Shown here in pieces: positions 44,905 to 53,501 of a DNA stretch of 64,000 bases. The notes beneath the pieces were generated by a model. It was not told the DNA's origin and searched no databases. It saw only the letters and a list, made by a program, of their open reading frames with translations. The position numbers and the translations under genes were made by a program. The stretch lies in assembly GCA_016195915.1 (NCBI GenBank), contig JACPYS010000042.1:74285-138284 (forward strand). Reading direction: 5' to 3'. Position 1 is the stretch's first letter. Each line of letters begins with the position of its first letter. Source of the DNA: Betaproteobacteria bacterium. GTDB lineage: Bacteria; Pseudomonadota; Gammaproteobacteria; Burkholderiales; SG8-39.

Positions 44905-47183
44905 AGATCAGCGAAATGCCGGATGCCGTGTTCGACGGCATCGGCATGGGCTATGTGCCGCCGGCGAAGCTGCGCATCTCGCCCAAGCTCAAGCTGCACG
45001 GCAAGCGCGCGAAGACGATCGACCCGATCACCTATGAGGTGGTGCGGCATGCGCTGTGGCACGTGAATGAGGAGCACGGCGCGACCATCCAGCGCCTGTC
45101 CGGATCGCCGGTGGCGATGTACGCGCTCGACCTCAACCCGTCGATCCTCACCGAGGACGGCGAGTTCGTGTACTTCGGACCGTACATGCAGTACATGTCC
45201 GGCGTCACCGACACGCAGGTGAAATGGGTGCTCGAGTACCGCAGCGACAACCCGGGCATCCGCGACGGCGATATGTTCCTCGCCAACGATCCCTGGGTGG
45301 GCGCGGCGCACCAGCAGGACGTGATGCTGGTCTGCCCGGTGTTCTGCAAAGGCGAACTGTTCTGCTGGGTCACCAACTGCCTGCACCAGTACGACCTCGG
45401 CGGCATCACGCCTTCTTCGTTCTGCGGCTCGGCCGAGAACGCGTTCGAGGAGGGAATCTGCATCCCGCCGGTGAAGATCGTCGAACGCAACGAGATCCGG
45501 CGCGACATCGAGGAACTGTACCTGCGCTCCTCGCGCAAGCCTGCGGCCGTGGCGCTCGATCTTCGCGCCCAGTTCGCGGGCAACATCACCGCGCGCGACC
45601 GCATCCTCGCGCTCATCCGGCGCTACGGGCCCGAAGTGGTGAAGGGCGTGATGAAGCAGGTCCTCGATAACGGCGAGAAAGCTTTCCTGCACAAGCTCGC
45701 GCGCCTGCCCGACGGCGTGTGGCGGGAGCGTACCTATGTAGAGTGCTGCCGGCCGGGTGACCGCCGCACGCACCGCGTGATGCTGACTCTGAAGAAAAAG
45801 GGCAGCAGGCTAACCTTCGAGAATGACGGTACCGCGCCGCAGGACGGCGCGATGAACGCCACCTATTCCGGCTGGCGCGGCTCGATCATGGTGGCGCTCA
45901 ACCAGTTGCTGTGCTGGGACCAGTACTTCTCCATCGGAGGAGCGCTGCGCCATGTGGATTTCGATCCCACGCCCGGCACCTTCAATTGCGCGAATTTCCC
46001 GGCCTCGGTGTCGACCGCGCCGATCCAAGCGATGGAGATTTCGCTCTACCCGGCCTACAACGTGCTCTCCAAGATGATCCACAGCGATCCGGAGATGCGC
46101 AAAGACGTGATGTGCATCGGCGGAACCAGCCAGTGGCCCGCGACGATATTCCGCGGCATCGACCAGTGGGGCGAGCGCTACGGCTACATCCTCGTCGATC
46201 CGATCGGCGGCGCGATCGGCGCGTTTGCCACCGGCGACGGCATCTCGACCGGCGGCCAGTCGCGTACGCCGATGTGCAAGCTGCCCAACGTGGAGCACAC
46301 CGAGCAGAGCTTTCCGCTCTTGTTTCTATACCGCAAGGAGGTGGTGGATTCCGGCGGCGCGGGCCGGTTCCGCGGCGGGCTTTCGGCGGAGTCGTGCTTC
46401 ATTCCGCACCGCACTGAATCAATCACGCAGGACACGCTTTCCTCGGGCAACGCGATTCCGACCTCGCTCGGGATGATGGGCGGATATCCGGGCTCGGTGA
46501 ACGTGTACAAGTTCAAGCAGGCGACGGACATCTTTGATCGGCTGATGAAGAAACAGATCCCTTCGGACATCGCTGAAATCGCTGGGGAAGAGGTGACGCT
46601 GCAGTTGCGCCAGGAGAATTTTGTGCAGAACCCGGCGGACGTGTACGCCGTGATCTGGTCGGCGGCAGGGGGATTCGGCGATCCGCTCGAGCGCGATCCG
46701 GAGAAGGTGCGCGATGATGTGCTCGACAGCCGCTCGGTGTCGATCGATGCCGCGCGCGAAATTTACGGGGTGGTGATTACGAAGGATGGCGCGGTGGATT
46801 CAGAGGCCGCGCGTGTGCTTCGAAGCCAACGGCGCGAGGTCAACAGGAAACAGGACGGCCCGGTGACGCGGTTGACAGGAAAGGTGCGATCCAAGGTCAC
46901 CGACAATCTCGACCTTCGACGCGAGCGCGGCGGCGCGCGCCTGTGCTGCACGAAGTGCGCCGCAGACCTCGGATCGGTGCGAGGGAACTACAAGGAGCGC
47001 TGCATGCTGCACGAGGCCGAGATCGGCACCGCCAACCCGAACATCGGCGACTGGCGCCGCTACATCGACGAACGGCCGGTGTTCCGCCAGTTCCACTGCC
47101 CAGGGTGTGGCGCGCTGATCGAGAACGAGATTGCGCACGCCGGGGACGGGTTATTGTGGGATATCGAGCTCGACGTGCGGTAG
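44901..47183 (+). CDS. hyuB: hydantoinase/oxoprolinase subunit B with C-terminal acetone-carboxylase-gamma-like zinc domain
   Basis: This 760-residue protein has a HyuB core to about residue 600: DPITYEVVRHALWHVNEEHG, MFLANDPWVGAAHQQDV, GGAGRFRGGLSAE. The extension from about 660 has two cysteine pairs (CCTKCAADLG and FHCPGCGALI), resembling the separate gamma subunit of acetone carboxylase. Carrying this as a fusion, next to HyuA, favours a ketone-carboxylase-like or related ATP-dependent enzyme over a plain hydantoinase. It begins within the cupin stop (ATGA). A 7-base inverted repeat (47230-47248) follows the gene but lacks a T-run. Confidence 0.88.
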   Translation: MKISEMPDAVFDGIGMGYVPPAKLRISPKLKLHGKRAKTIDPITYEVVRHALWHVNEEHGATIQRLSGSPVAMYALDLNPSILTEDGEFVYFGPYMQYMSGVTDTQVKWVLEYRSDNPGIRDGDMFLANDPWVGAAHQQDVMLVCPVFCKGELFCWVTNCLHQYDLGGITPSSFCGSAENAFEEGICIPPVKIVERNEIRRDIEELYLRSSRKPAAVALDLRAQFAGNITARDRILALIRRYGPEVVKGVMKQVLDNGEKAFLHKLARLPDGVWRERTYVECCRPGDRRTHRVMLTLKKKGSRLTFENDGTAPQDGAMNATYSGWRGSIMVALNQLLCWDQYFSIGGALRHVDFDPTPGTFNCANFPASVSTAPIQAMEISLYPAYNVLSKMIHSDPEMRKDVMCIGGTSQWPATIFRGIDQWGERYGYILVDPIGGAIGAFATGDGISTGGQSRTPMCKLPNVEHTEQSFPLLFLYRKEVVDSGGAGRFRGGLSAESCFIPHRTESITQDTLSSGNAIPTSLGMMGGYPGSVNVYKFKQATDIFDRLMKKQIPSDIAEIAGEEVTLQLRQENFVQNPADVYAVIWSAAGGFGDPLERDPEKVRDDVLDSRSVSIDAAREIYGVVITKDGAVDSEAARVLRSQRREVNRKQDGPVTRLTGKVRSKVTDNLDLRRERGGARLCCTKCAADLGSVRGNYKERCMLHEAEIGTANPNIGDWRRYIDERPVFRQFHCPGCGALIENEIAHAGDGLLWDIELDVR

Positions 47184-47229
47184 GAACACGATGGATCTAT
47201 GCTACAGGGTGGACAGTTCAACCGACCCG

Positions 47230-47248
47230 GCGCAAACGCAATTTGCGC
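47230..47248. other. inverted repeat after hyuB
   Basis: GCGCAAA-CGCAA-TTTGCGC is a perfect 7-base stem with a 5-base loop, 46 bases after the hyuB stop. There is no T-run, so it could be a factor-dependent pause or an mRNA end structure. The 211 bases between hyuB and the GTG at 47395 hold no gene. Confidence 0.35.
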
Positions 47249-47394
47249 AGCAACGAGGTCGTTCGCGCGAGCAGGTGGTGTGAGGATTCCTATTCTTTCG
47301 CGATGCAATCCGGACGCGTAGCGACTCCGGGAAATTGGGCGGGGACAAAAATTGTCGCCCCAACGTACTGCCGGGTTTGCCGCAAGGAGCACAA

Positions 47395-48129
47395 GTGCAG
47401 GAGCTGGAAGGACCAAGGCAGGCACGAGCATCGGAACTCGACGCTTCCCGGAAGGCTCCGCTGCCCGCGGCTGATCGCGCCGTCCTTACGCTTATTTTCA
47501 TTGTCATCTCGGGTCTACTCGCATGGGGGGCGATCGACACCCTCATTCCCCTTCTGGCGGAGCGGGACAGCATCAGTGAATCGCAGGCGCGCGATCGCGC
47601 GAAAGCCTTCGTCGCGGCGACGCCCCTGCAGCTGCAGCGGGTCGCAGTTGCCGAGATTCCGCAAGCGCTCGCCTCCATGAAGCTTTCGCCGTCCGACAGG
47701 AGTCTTCTCGAAGCCGTCGTCGCGGAGACATCCGCGGAGTCGCAAGTTCAACGGGGACCCCAAACCGGCACCGACAACGATCCGGCGGCTGCCTCGGCTC
47801 GGGACCCGCAAGCACCCAGGCCTGCCCCGCTGCCGAAAGCGTCCACCAAGCCCGCGATCAGGCTGGCCTGGATCACCCTATGGGACACGGACGCGGAGGA
47901 CGGTGATACGGTAAGGATCGACAGCAGCGGGTTTTCATCGGTGGTCACGCTTGCTAACACGCCCGTCACATTCGCCGTGCCGGTTCCCGATCAGGGAGTC
48001 ATCAACGTGACGGGCGTGCACGACGGCGGAGGCGGAATCACGATCGGCGCAATGTCCGGCGCGCGTCGCGTTGCCCTGCCCGTGATGAGCCTCGGGCAGG
48101 TGCTCGGCATTCCGGTCGTCGCGAGGTAG
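47395..48129 (+). CDS. membrane-anchored protein of unknown function (ClpB-like cassette, first gene)
   Basis: I do not recognise the family. The 244-residue product has one transmembrane helix (about 32-53, AVLTLIFIVISGLLAWGAIDTLI), a polar/Pro-rich linker of about 100 residues, and a C-terminal beta-rich domain (LAWITLWDTDAEDGDTVRI, VTFAVPVPDQGVINVTGVHDGGGG). The GTG at 47395 is chosen because AAGGAG sits 6 bases before it. It ends 4 bases before the ClpB-like ATPase start. The layout suggests the C-terminal domain is held outside the membrane beside that ATPase. Confidence 0.78.
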   Translation: MQELEGPRQARASELDASRKAPLPAADRAVLTLIFIVISGLLAWGAIDTLIPLLAERDSISESQARDRAKAFVAATPLQLQRVAVAEIPQALASMKLSPSDRSLLEAVVAETSAESQVQRGPQTGTDNDPAAASARDPQAPRPAPLPKASTKPAIRLAWITLWDTDAEDGDTVRIDSSGFSSVVTLANTPVTFAVPVPDQGVINVTGVHDGGGGITIGAMSGARRVALPVMSLGQVLGIPVVAR

Positions 48130-48133
48130 AGCC

Positions 48134-49378
48134 ATGAACAAGTTCCTGTCCGCTCTATGGCGCTATATGCCGCTGTTGTTCCTTGTCATGGTTGTGATCG
48201 GGCTGGTCGAGTTCTGGTCGCGCTACGGGCCCGGCTGGGGAAGCATCGTGCACGGTGCGCGGGCGGCGGCAAGCTACGCCCGGACATGGGCTTGGACTAT
48301 ACTGACTGTTGCCTTAGCACTTTGGATTGTTGTCATCTTTTGCCATTTGTACGAGGCAGGGCGCCTGCGCATTCCGCAGCGTGGAGGATGGATGAAGGAC
48401 ATTCTCGATCGATTGACGAACAAACGCGCTCTCGAGGAGAAGATTGCACAACAGGCAGACGTCGTCTACGTCAACGCGGAAGCCTTGGCCGGGGCGCTCA
48501 AGTCGAGGCTGATCGGCCAGGACGATGTTTGCGAGGACCTTGCGGCTCAGATACGGCGCCGCTCGGCGCTGCAGCAGCGCGGCAAGCCCATAGGCGTGTT
48601 TCTCTTTGCCGGTCCCCCGGGCACGGGCAAGACGTATCTCGCGAAACGCCTCGCCGCGGAAATGGATAAGAAGCTGCTGCACCTGGACATGAGCCAGTTC
48701 TCGCGGGGAAGCTCGGCAGCGACCCAATTGTTCGGGATGTCGCGCGGATACGTGGGTTCCGACACCTACGGCAAGCTTACCGCGGTACTTCGGGACGTCC
48801 CGGACTCGATCATCCTGCTCGATGAGTTCGAAAAGGCGCATCCGGAGGTTCATAAGAATTTCCTGACCGCCTGGAACGACGGCTTCATAACGGAAGCATC
48901 TGACGGCGCGCAGATTTCGACGACGCGTGCCGTCTTCGTGCTCACTACGAATGCGGCGACCGACGCGCTCAGCGAGATGGTCAAGCGCTACGCAACCGAG
49001 CCGGAAGAACTTCGCAAGGTCTCCGTTCAGGTGCTGCGCGAAGCGGGTTTTGCACCAGAAGTGCTCAGCCGGATCGATCGGATTTTTGTGTTCCGCCCGC
49101 TGAAGGGGCTCGACATAGCCCGGGTGGGCGCGCTCGAGATCGAGGAGATGATCCACGGCTACGGGCTCGAGGTCGCCGACGGCGGGATCGACGTCGACGT
49201 CCTGTACGATCTTATTCGCCGCCAAGAAAAGATGGGGTCCGTCGCATCGTCGCGGGACCTGGTCCGGCGAATCGAGGAAACCATCGCCGACTCCCTCGTC
49301 TCGGCAAAGCAGCAAAAACTCACAAAGGTGCGGCTGATGATCAGCGGAGACACGGTTTCAGCCGAGCCCGCCGCCTGA
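48134..49378 (+). CDS. membrane-anchored AAA+ ATPase of the ClpA/ClpB D2 type
   Basis: This 414-residue protein has two N-terminal transmembrane helices (about 10-30 and 52-72), then one AAA+ module of the Clp D2 kind. Walker A GPPGTGKT is at 160-167, Walker B IILLDEFEKAHPEV is near 226-239 (D230, E231), and the LSRIDRIFVFRPL segment matches the ClpB arginine-finger/RID region. A D2-small domain follows. It lacks the N-domain, the D1 ring and the M-domain of ClpB, and no ClpP-binding loop is obvious. It is the core of a three-gene cassette with two anchored proteins of unknown function; a membrane unfoldase role is inferred. Confidence 0.85.
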   Translation: MNKFLSALWRYMPLLFLVMVVIGLVEFWSRYGPGWGSIVHGARAAASYARTWAWTILTVALALWIVVIFCHLYEAGRLRIPQRGGWMKDILDRLTNKRALEEKIAQQADVVYVNAEALAGALKSRLIGQDDVCEDLAAQIRRRSALQQRGKPIGVFLFAGPPGTGKTYLAKRLAAEMDKKLLHLDMSQFSRGSSAATQLFGMSRGYVGSDTYGKLTAVLRDVPDSIILLDEFEKAHPEVHKNFLTAWNDGFITEASDGAQISTTRAVFVLTTNAATDALSEMVKRYATEPEELRKVSVQVLREAGFAPEVLSRIDRIFVFRPLKGLDIARVGALEIEEMIHGYGLEVADGGIDVDVLYDLIRRQEKMGSVASSRDLVRRIEETIADSLVSAKQQKLTKVRLMISGDTVSAEPAA

Positions 49379-49382
49379 GCCC

Positions 49383-50486
49383 ATGTCACAGGAACTCGCC
49401 GCACACAGGAGTCATTTCGGCGATCTCTGGCGCCGCTCGGCCAAGTTCAAAATCGTTTTCTGGCTGGCGTGCGGGCTATCCGCGCTCTTCGTCGCCGTGG
49501 CGCGCGCACCCGGTACGAGCGTGGACGCGCAGGGTACGCAGCAGCCTTCCGTCGCGCAGAGCCGGTACGCCCCGCCTGCGCGCGATTTGCGGCACACCGG
49601 CAAGGAGCCGGAAGCCCAGGCACCTCAGAAGACCCGCGCGGCCTCCCCGGAGACCTCTGCCGACAGGCATCCGTCGCGGACCATCGCGGCCTCCCATGCC
49701 GCCCCCGCAACCAAGGCCACCCCTGCGACTCCTTCCCCGGGAGTGCCTGCCGGCCCGGTCACGCCCGTCGCTCCGAATGTTTCCGTCGTAGCGTCATCAC
49801 CGGCGGTCGATGCTTCGAGATCGCTGATGGGCCAGTCCCTGACCGGGGAACTGGCGATCCAGGGAAGGACGATTCCGCTCCCGGATGGTAACTGGACGGT
49901 GGCCGCGCATTTCCCCGTTAGTCGCGCTGGCAGCGTCGAATCCGTGGTCCTGGCGCAATCCCGGGACGGCAAGCTGCTGAAAGCCCTTGTGGCTCAAGCG
50001 GCGCGCCTTCCCGCCGACCAGGCGAACGGATTCAGGAAGTCGCCTCAATGCGGGCGCACCAATCTTCTGTTTTCCAAGACTCTCAGCAATCAGGACTTCG
50101 ACAAGCAGGACTGCTGGACCATCAACCACGTGCCGGTGGCGCCTCTCAGGGAGCCGACCGCTCCAGGCATATTCCGCGCAGCTGTCGGGGAACTGGATGC
50201 AAAGGCGATAGCTTTACCCAGCGTGTTGATGTCCACCTACTTTCGATTGGCGGACAAACAGGGCTTCGTGAATGCCATCTACTACTTCAATCCGGAATCG
50301 GAAGGCATCACCTCATCAAGCACATCGATCTGGGAGGAAAGCGACTGGCACCGCAACTACATCCGCGAGTACCCGGAAAAGGTCGCCTATTTCCGCAAGC
50401 TCCAGACTTGGAGCGAACACTGGCACGCACGCGTTCAGCAGGCCTTCGAGGCATCCGCGCAAAACCCGGGTGCATCGGGCAAGTAG
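49383..50486 (+). CDS. membrane-anchored protein of unknown function (ClpB-like cassette, third gene)
   Basis: I do not recognise the family. The 367-residue protein has one transmembrane helix near the N-terminus (about 23-42), then an Ala/Pro/Thr-rich linker to about residue 140. A folded C-terminal domain has LPDGNWTVAAHFP, a pair of cysteines in FRKSPQCGRTNL and FDKQDCWTINH that could form a disulfide, and WEESDWHRNYIREYPEKV. It begins 4 bases after the ClpB-like ATPase stop, so the three genes are one operon. The domain is probably extracytoplasmic, with the linker as a spacer. Confidence 0.78.
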   Translation: MSQELAAHRSHFGDLWRRSAKFKIVFWLACGLSALFVAVARAPGTSVDAQGTQQPSVAQSRYAPPARDLRHTGKEPEAQAPQKTRAASPETSADRHPSRTIAASHAAPATKATPATPSPGVPAGPVTPVAPNVSVVASSPAVDASRSLMGQSLTGELAIQGRTIPLPDGNWTVAAHFPVSRAGSVESVVLAQSRDGKLLKALVAQAARLPADQANGFRKSPQCGRTNLLFSKTLSNQDFDKQDCWTINHVPVAPLREPTAPGIFRAAVGELDAKAIALPSVLMSTYFRLADKQGFVNAIYYFNPESEGITSSSTSIWEESDWHRNYIREYPEKVAYFRKLQTWSEHWHARVQQAFEASAQNPGASGK

Positions 50487-50517
50487 CGGTTGGGGAATGA
50501 AAGCGGCGGAGGCGGCC

Positions 50518-50682
50518 TTAGCGCTGTGTCTTAGGCAGCGGCTCGCCCGCGGGAATACCGCGTAGCGCGAGTGTTCGCTCTTCGATGTCATCGATTAACT
50601 ACGGTATTTCGCGAAAGCGCAGCTTCATCCTGCGGTGCAGTTCCTCGCGCAGATTCGGTTTGCCGAACGAATGTCTCGAATC
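50518..50682 (-). pseudogene. possible gene tail with an in-frame TAG, between cassette and nitrilase
   Basis: The minus-strand frame reads DISFDDSRHSFGKPNLREELHR-type sequence, meets TAG at about 50601-50599, and continues LIDDIEERTLALRGIPAGEPLPKTQR to a TAA at 50520-50518. Both halves look protein-like, but no family or start is recognised. It lies downstream of the nitrilase terminator candidate. It may be the remains of a decayed gene. Confidence 0.25.
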
Positions 50683-50686
50683 ATCG

Positions 50687-50717
50687 AAAGAAATATCGCG
50701 GGTGCCTCTCACCCGCG
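50687..50717 (-). terminator. rho-independent terminator candidate of the nitrilase gene
   Basis: On the minus strand, the 8-base arms CGCGGGTG and CACCCGCG (50717-50697) enclose a 5-base loop, followed by ATATTTCTTT. It lies 24 bases after the nitrilase stop and points the right way. Confidence 0.6.
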
Positions 50718-50740
50718 TGTACTGATCCTCAGTACGCTCC

Positions 50741-51808
50741 TCACGCCTTTGCGGGCTGCTTTTTTGCCGCTCTTGCGCTTTCCCGTACACCAACGAGCGC
50801 TGCCTGCTCGAGCGCGCCGCTCCCGGCCTCCTCGACAACCGCGCCCGGCAGCGTGAAGTTGATCACGCGCTCGCCCGGCGTCCGGTTCAGCATCAGCCGC
50901 GTCGCGTCGGGCCGCGAGTAATGCCCGGCGGGATCAGCCGCCGCTTTCGCGAGCGAGATCATGCCGAGGTCGATGTCGGCGTAAAGAATGCCTTCCTGGT
51001 TCTCGGGAATCGGCTCGGCCATCGGCGAGCCGTCCGGCGCGTAGATGCGGCTGAAACCGCCGCCCGCCTTGAGCAGTTGCCGCTTCACGTCGTCGGTGCA
51101 CAGCATTTCGACCATCTCCGCGGACACGTTGGCACAGGGCGCGAGCACGAAGCATTGGCCCTCGGCCGCGTACAGCTGGCTCGCCGCGTTGTTGAGTTCC
51201 GGACCCAGCGCGTAGGCCGCGCCGCGATACAGCGAAAAGCTCGGCCACGAAGCGACATGGACCTGCTCGTTCTGCGCGTACATCGCGTATTTCGACAGCG
51301 GTTGCAGGTGCTCCCAGCAGCACAACGCCCCGAGGCGACCGAGCGCCGTGTCGTGCACCGCCAGATCGCTGCCGTCGCCTTCGCCGAAGATCGTGCGCTC
51401 GACGTGGGTGGGCTTGAGTTTGCGGCGCACCGCCACCGTGTTGCCGTCCGCGTCGATGATCCATTGCCCCATGTAAAGGCTGCCGCCGGATTTTTCGCTG
51501 AGACCCATGACGACGTGGATGGCGTTGTCCTTCGCCGCTTTGGCGATGCGCGCGGCGCTGGGCGTACCGTAGGAAAGCGAGTTGTCGTGGTAGCGCTGGA
51601 TGAACTGCATGCCCCAGGCGGGCGAATCGAGCCACGCGAACCACGGATAGCCTGGCAGCCAGGTCTCCGGGAACGCGATCAGTTTGGCGCCGTTCTGGGC
51701 CGCTTCCCTGATGAGCCCGATGGCCTTGTCTATCGAGCCGTCGAGATCCAGGAACACGGGTGCCGCTTGTATCGCCGCGGCGCGGAATTTCGGATGCTGG
51801 ACGGACAT
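50741..51808 (-). CDS. nitrilase (carbon-nitrogen hydrolase)
   Basis: This 355-residue cytosolic enzyme hydrolyses nitriles to carboxylic acids and ammonia. The catalytic triad is clear: E48 in FPETWLPGYP, K132 in RRKLKPTHVER, and nucleophile C164 in CCWEHLQP. The context favours a true nitrilase over an amidase or N-carbamoylase, since KLKPTHVER and CWEHLQPL are nitrilase-type. The ATG at 51808 follows AGGAGGTGA. The gene is divergent from an AraC-family regulator, the usual nitrilase/NitR arrangement, and is followed by a terminator-like hairpin. Confidence 0.93.
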   Translation of the reverse strand: MSVQHPKFRAAAIQAAPVFLDLDGSIDKAIGLIREAAQNGAKLIAFPETWLPGYPWFAWLDSPAWGMQFIQRYHDNSLSYGTPSAARIAKAAKDNAIHVVMGLSEKSGGSLYMGQWIIDADGNTVAVRRKLKPTHVERTIFGEGDGSDLAVHDTALGRLGALCCWEHLQPLSKYAMYAQNEQVHVASWPSFSLYRGAAYALGPELNNAASQLYAAEGQCFVLAPCANVSAEMVEMLCTDDVKRQLLKAGGGFSRIYAPDGSPMAEPIPENQEGILYADIDLGMISLAKAAADPAGHYSRPDATRLMLNRTPGERVINFTLPGAVVEEAGSGALEQAALVGVRESARAAKKQPAKA

Positions 51809-51978
51809 GGGATCACCTCCTCGTGACGTGCTACGAACCGGTCGAAGTCTTGCCTGCATGCTATGCGCCGCAGCCGCGCACCGCTTGCCTGTCCGTGGCA
51901 GAGTATTTGACTGAGCATGGAGCCGGGCCCACACTGAACGCGCGCACTTGAGCACAGGGGAGCACAGGGAAATCCGCC

Positions 51979-52935
51979 GTGTCGCAACTTCTTTCCACCG
52001 ATGCCGTGGCTGCGGGCGAGCGGCTGGCCCTTTGGACCGACCTGATCTGCGACGTCTATGTTCAGCTCGATTGCGAACCGGTGGGCGAACGCCAGGCGTT
52101 CAATGGCAGCATCCGCAGGGACACGCTGGCGACGCTCGATGTTTCGCAGGTCACCTCGACGCCGCAACACGTCCGCCGCACGTCCAGGCAGATCGCCAAG
52201 GCGACCGAAGACTCGTTTCTCGTCAGCATCCAGTCCGCCGGCCTAGGCGTGGTCCGGCAGGACGGGCGCGAGGCGATGCTGCGGCCCGGCGATTTCGCGC
52301 TCTACGACAGCACGCGGCCCTACGAACTGCTATTCGAGGGCGACTTCCAGCAGTTTGTACTGATGCTGCCGGGAGAGACGCTGCGCTCCCAGTTGCGGGA
52401 CACGGAGCGCATGACCGCGACCGCGGTGTCGGGCCAGCGCGGCGCCGGCCACCTGATGATCGGGATGATGGAAACCTTGTGGCGCGACATCGACGTGCTC
52501 GAGCCCGCCTCCGCCGGCGCCGTATCGGATAGCGTTCTTCACATCCTCGTCGCGGGACTCAAGACCATGCCGGCGGCGCAGAAATCGCCGGTGTCGAACC
52601 TCACCGCGCTTCATCGCCACCAGGTCGGCGCGTTCGTGCGCCAGCATCTGCGCGATCCGCGGCTCTCCGTCGCGATGACCGCCGCCGCCCTCGGAATTTC
52701 GGTCAGCACTGCGCATCGCGCTTTCCAGGGCGAGCCTTGCTCGCTCGCGCACTGGATCTGGGCCGAGCGGCTGGACGCCATCAAACGCGATCTCGCCGAC
52801 GCGTCGCTGCGCCGCCGGGGCGTCAGCGACATCGCCTTCGGCTGGGGCTTCAACGACGCGGCGCATTTCAGCCGCGCTTTCAAGGAGCGCTTCGGCGTAA
52901 CGCCGCGGCAGTTCCGCCAGGCGCTGTACCCATAG
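51979..52935 (+). CDS. AraC-family transcriptional regulator (probable nitrilase activator)
   Basis: This 318-residue protein has an N-terminal AraC-binding-type cupin region (about 30-190, LRPGDFALYDSTRPYELLFEG). A C-terminal double helix-turn-helix domain covers about 215-315, with LSVAMTAAALGISVSTAHRAF and ISDIAFGWGF-like sequence before FKERFGVTPRQFR. The GTG start is 170 bases from the nitrilase start. An adjacent direct repeat of AGCACAGGG (51952-51960 and 51961-51969) lies just before its ribosome site. It is likely a nitrile- or acid-responsive activator of the divergent nitrilase gene. Confidence 0.9.
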   Translation: MSQLLSTDAVAAGERLALWTDLICDVYVQLDCEPVGERQAFNGSIRRDTLATLDVSQVTSTPQHVRRTSRQIAKATEDSFLVSIQSAGLGVVRQDGREAMLRPGDFALYDSTRPYELLFEGDFQQFVLMLPGETLRSQLRDTERMTATAVSGQRGAGHLMIGMMETLWRDIDVLEPASAGAVSDSVLHILVAGLKTMPAAQKSPVSNLTALHRHQVGAFVRQHLRDPRLSVAMTAAALGISVSTAHRAFQGEPCSLAHWIWAERLDAIKRDLADASLRRRGVSDIAFGWGFNDAAHFSRAFKERFGVTPRQFRQALYP

Positions 52936-53056
52936 CCCTCCGACAAGCGGAAAAGAGTCAAGACGTTTTCTCCGGCTGGTACTCGAGCCGCGGTTGAGCG
53001 GCGCGGGCGGGTAGTATGCAGTTTCTCATGTTCTTCCGATCGTTCGATAAAACCAA

Positions 53057-53099
53057 AGTGCCGTTTTGACCTATGTCTCGCGGGGCACTATCCTGTGCC
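53057..53099 (+). promoter_or_regulatory. promoter with AGTGCC-type half-sites upstream of the RHH-like gene
   Basis: TTGACC (53066-53071) and TATCCT (53089-53094) are 17 bases apart, a well-formed sigma-70 promoter. Transcription would start near the ATG at 53100, implying a leaderless message. AGTGCC (53057-53062), GGCACT (53084-53089) and GTGCC (53095-53099) are repeated half-sites around the -10, fitting autoregulation by a ribbon-helix-helix protein. Confidence 0.5.
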
Positions 53100-53501
53100 A
53101 TGGGCCAATCAAAGCTGAAGAAATCTCCTCCCGCCCGCGTCGCGAAACCCACCCCGGAGGCGAGGCCTCAGGTCACGACGATTCGCCTGGACGAAGGCGT
53201 GCAAAGAGGCCTCCGGATTCTCGAGGCGCACAGCGGCGTGAAACGGCCTCCAAATGAATGGGTCAACATTGCCCTTGCCGCACTCATCGAGCGGCAGGTC
53301 TGCACCCTCGAGAGCGAGCTCGATCGGGCGCTGCAAAACATCAAGGCCTACCGCGAGACCGACCCCGGTTATAAACGCGCCATCAAGGCCTTCATCGACG
53401 CCGAGCTAGCCTTCGCTGCCGAAGACCCGATGGAGGGTACGCGGGAACCGCGGGCGGCCGGCCCGGTCGTTTCGATGGTCCGCGAAATGCTTCGTGGCTG
53501 A
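53100..53501 (+). CDS. small ribbon-helix-helix-like protein
   Basis: This 133-residue protein has a basic, disordered N-terminus (GQSKLKKSPPARVAK), then VTTIRLDEGVQRGLRILEAHSG and NEWVNIALAALIERQ. The layout is a beta-strand and two helices like CopG/Arc repressors and antitoxins. The C-terminal half is helical and acidic. The ATG at 53100 lies at the expected transcription start of the promoter at 53066-53094, with no ribosome site, so translation may be leaderless. A possible partner frame begins with GTG at 53494, overlapping the stop, but decays quickly. A DNA-binding or antitoxin role is inferred. Confidence 0.6.
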   Translation: MGQSKLKKSPPARVAKPTPEARPQVTTIRLDEGVQRGLRILEAHSGVKRPPNEWVNIALAALIERQVCTLESELDRALQNIKAYRETDPGYKRAIKAFIDAELAFAAEDPMEGTREPRAAGPVVSMVREMLRG

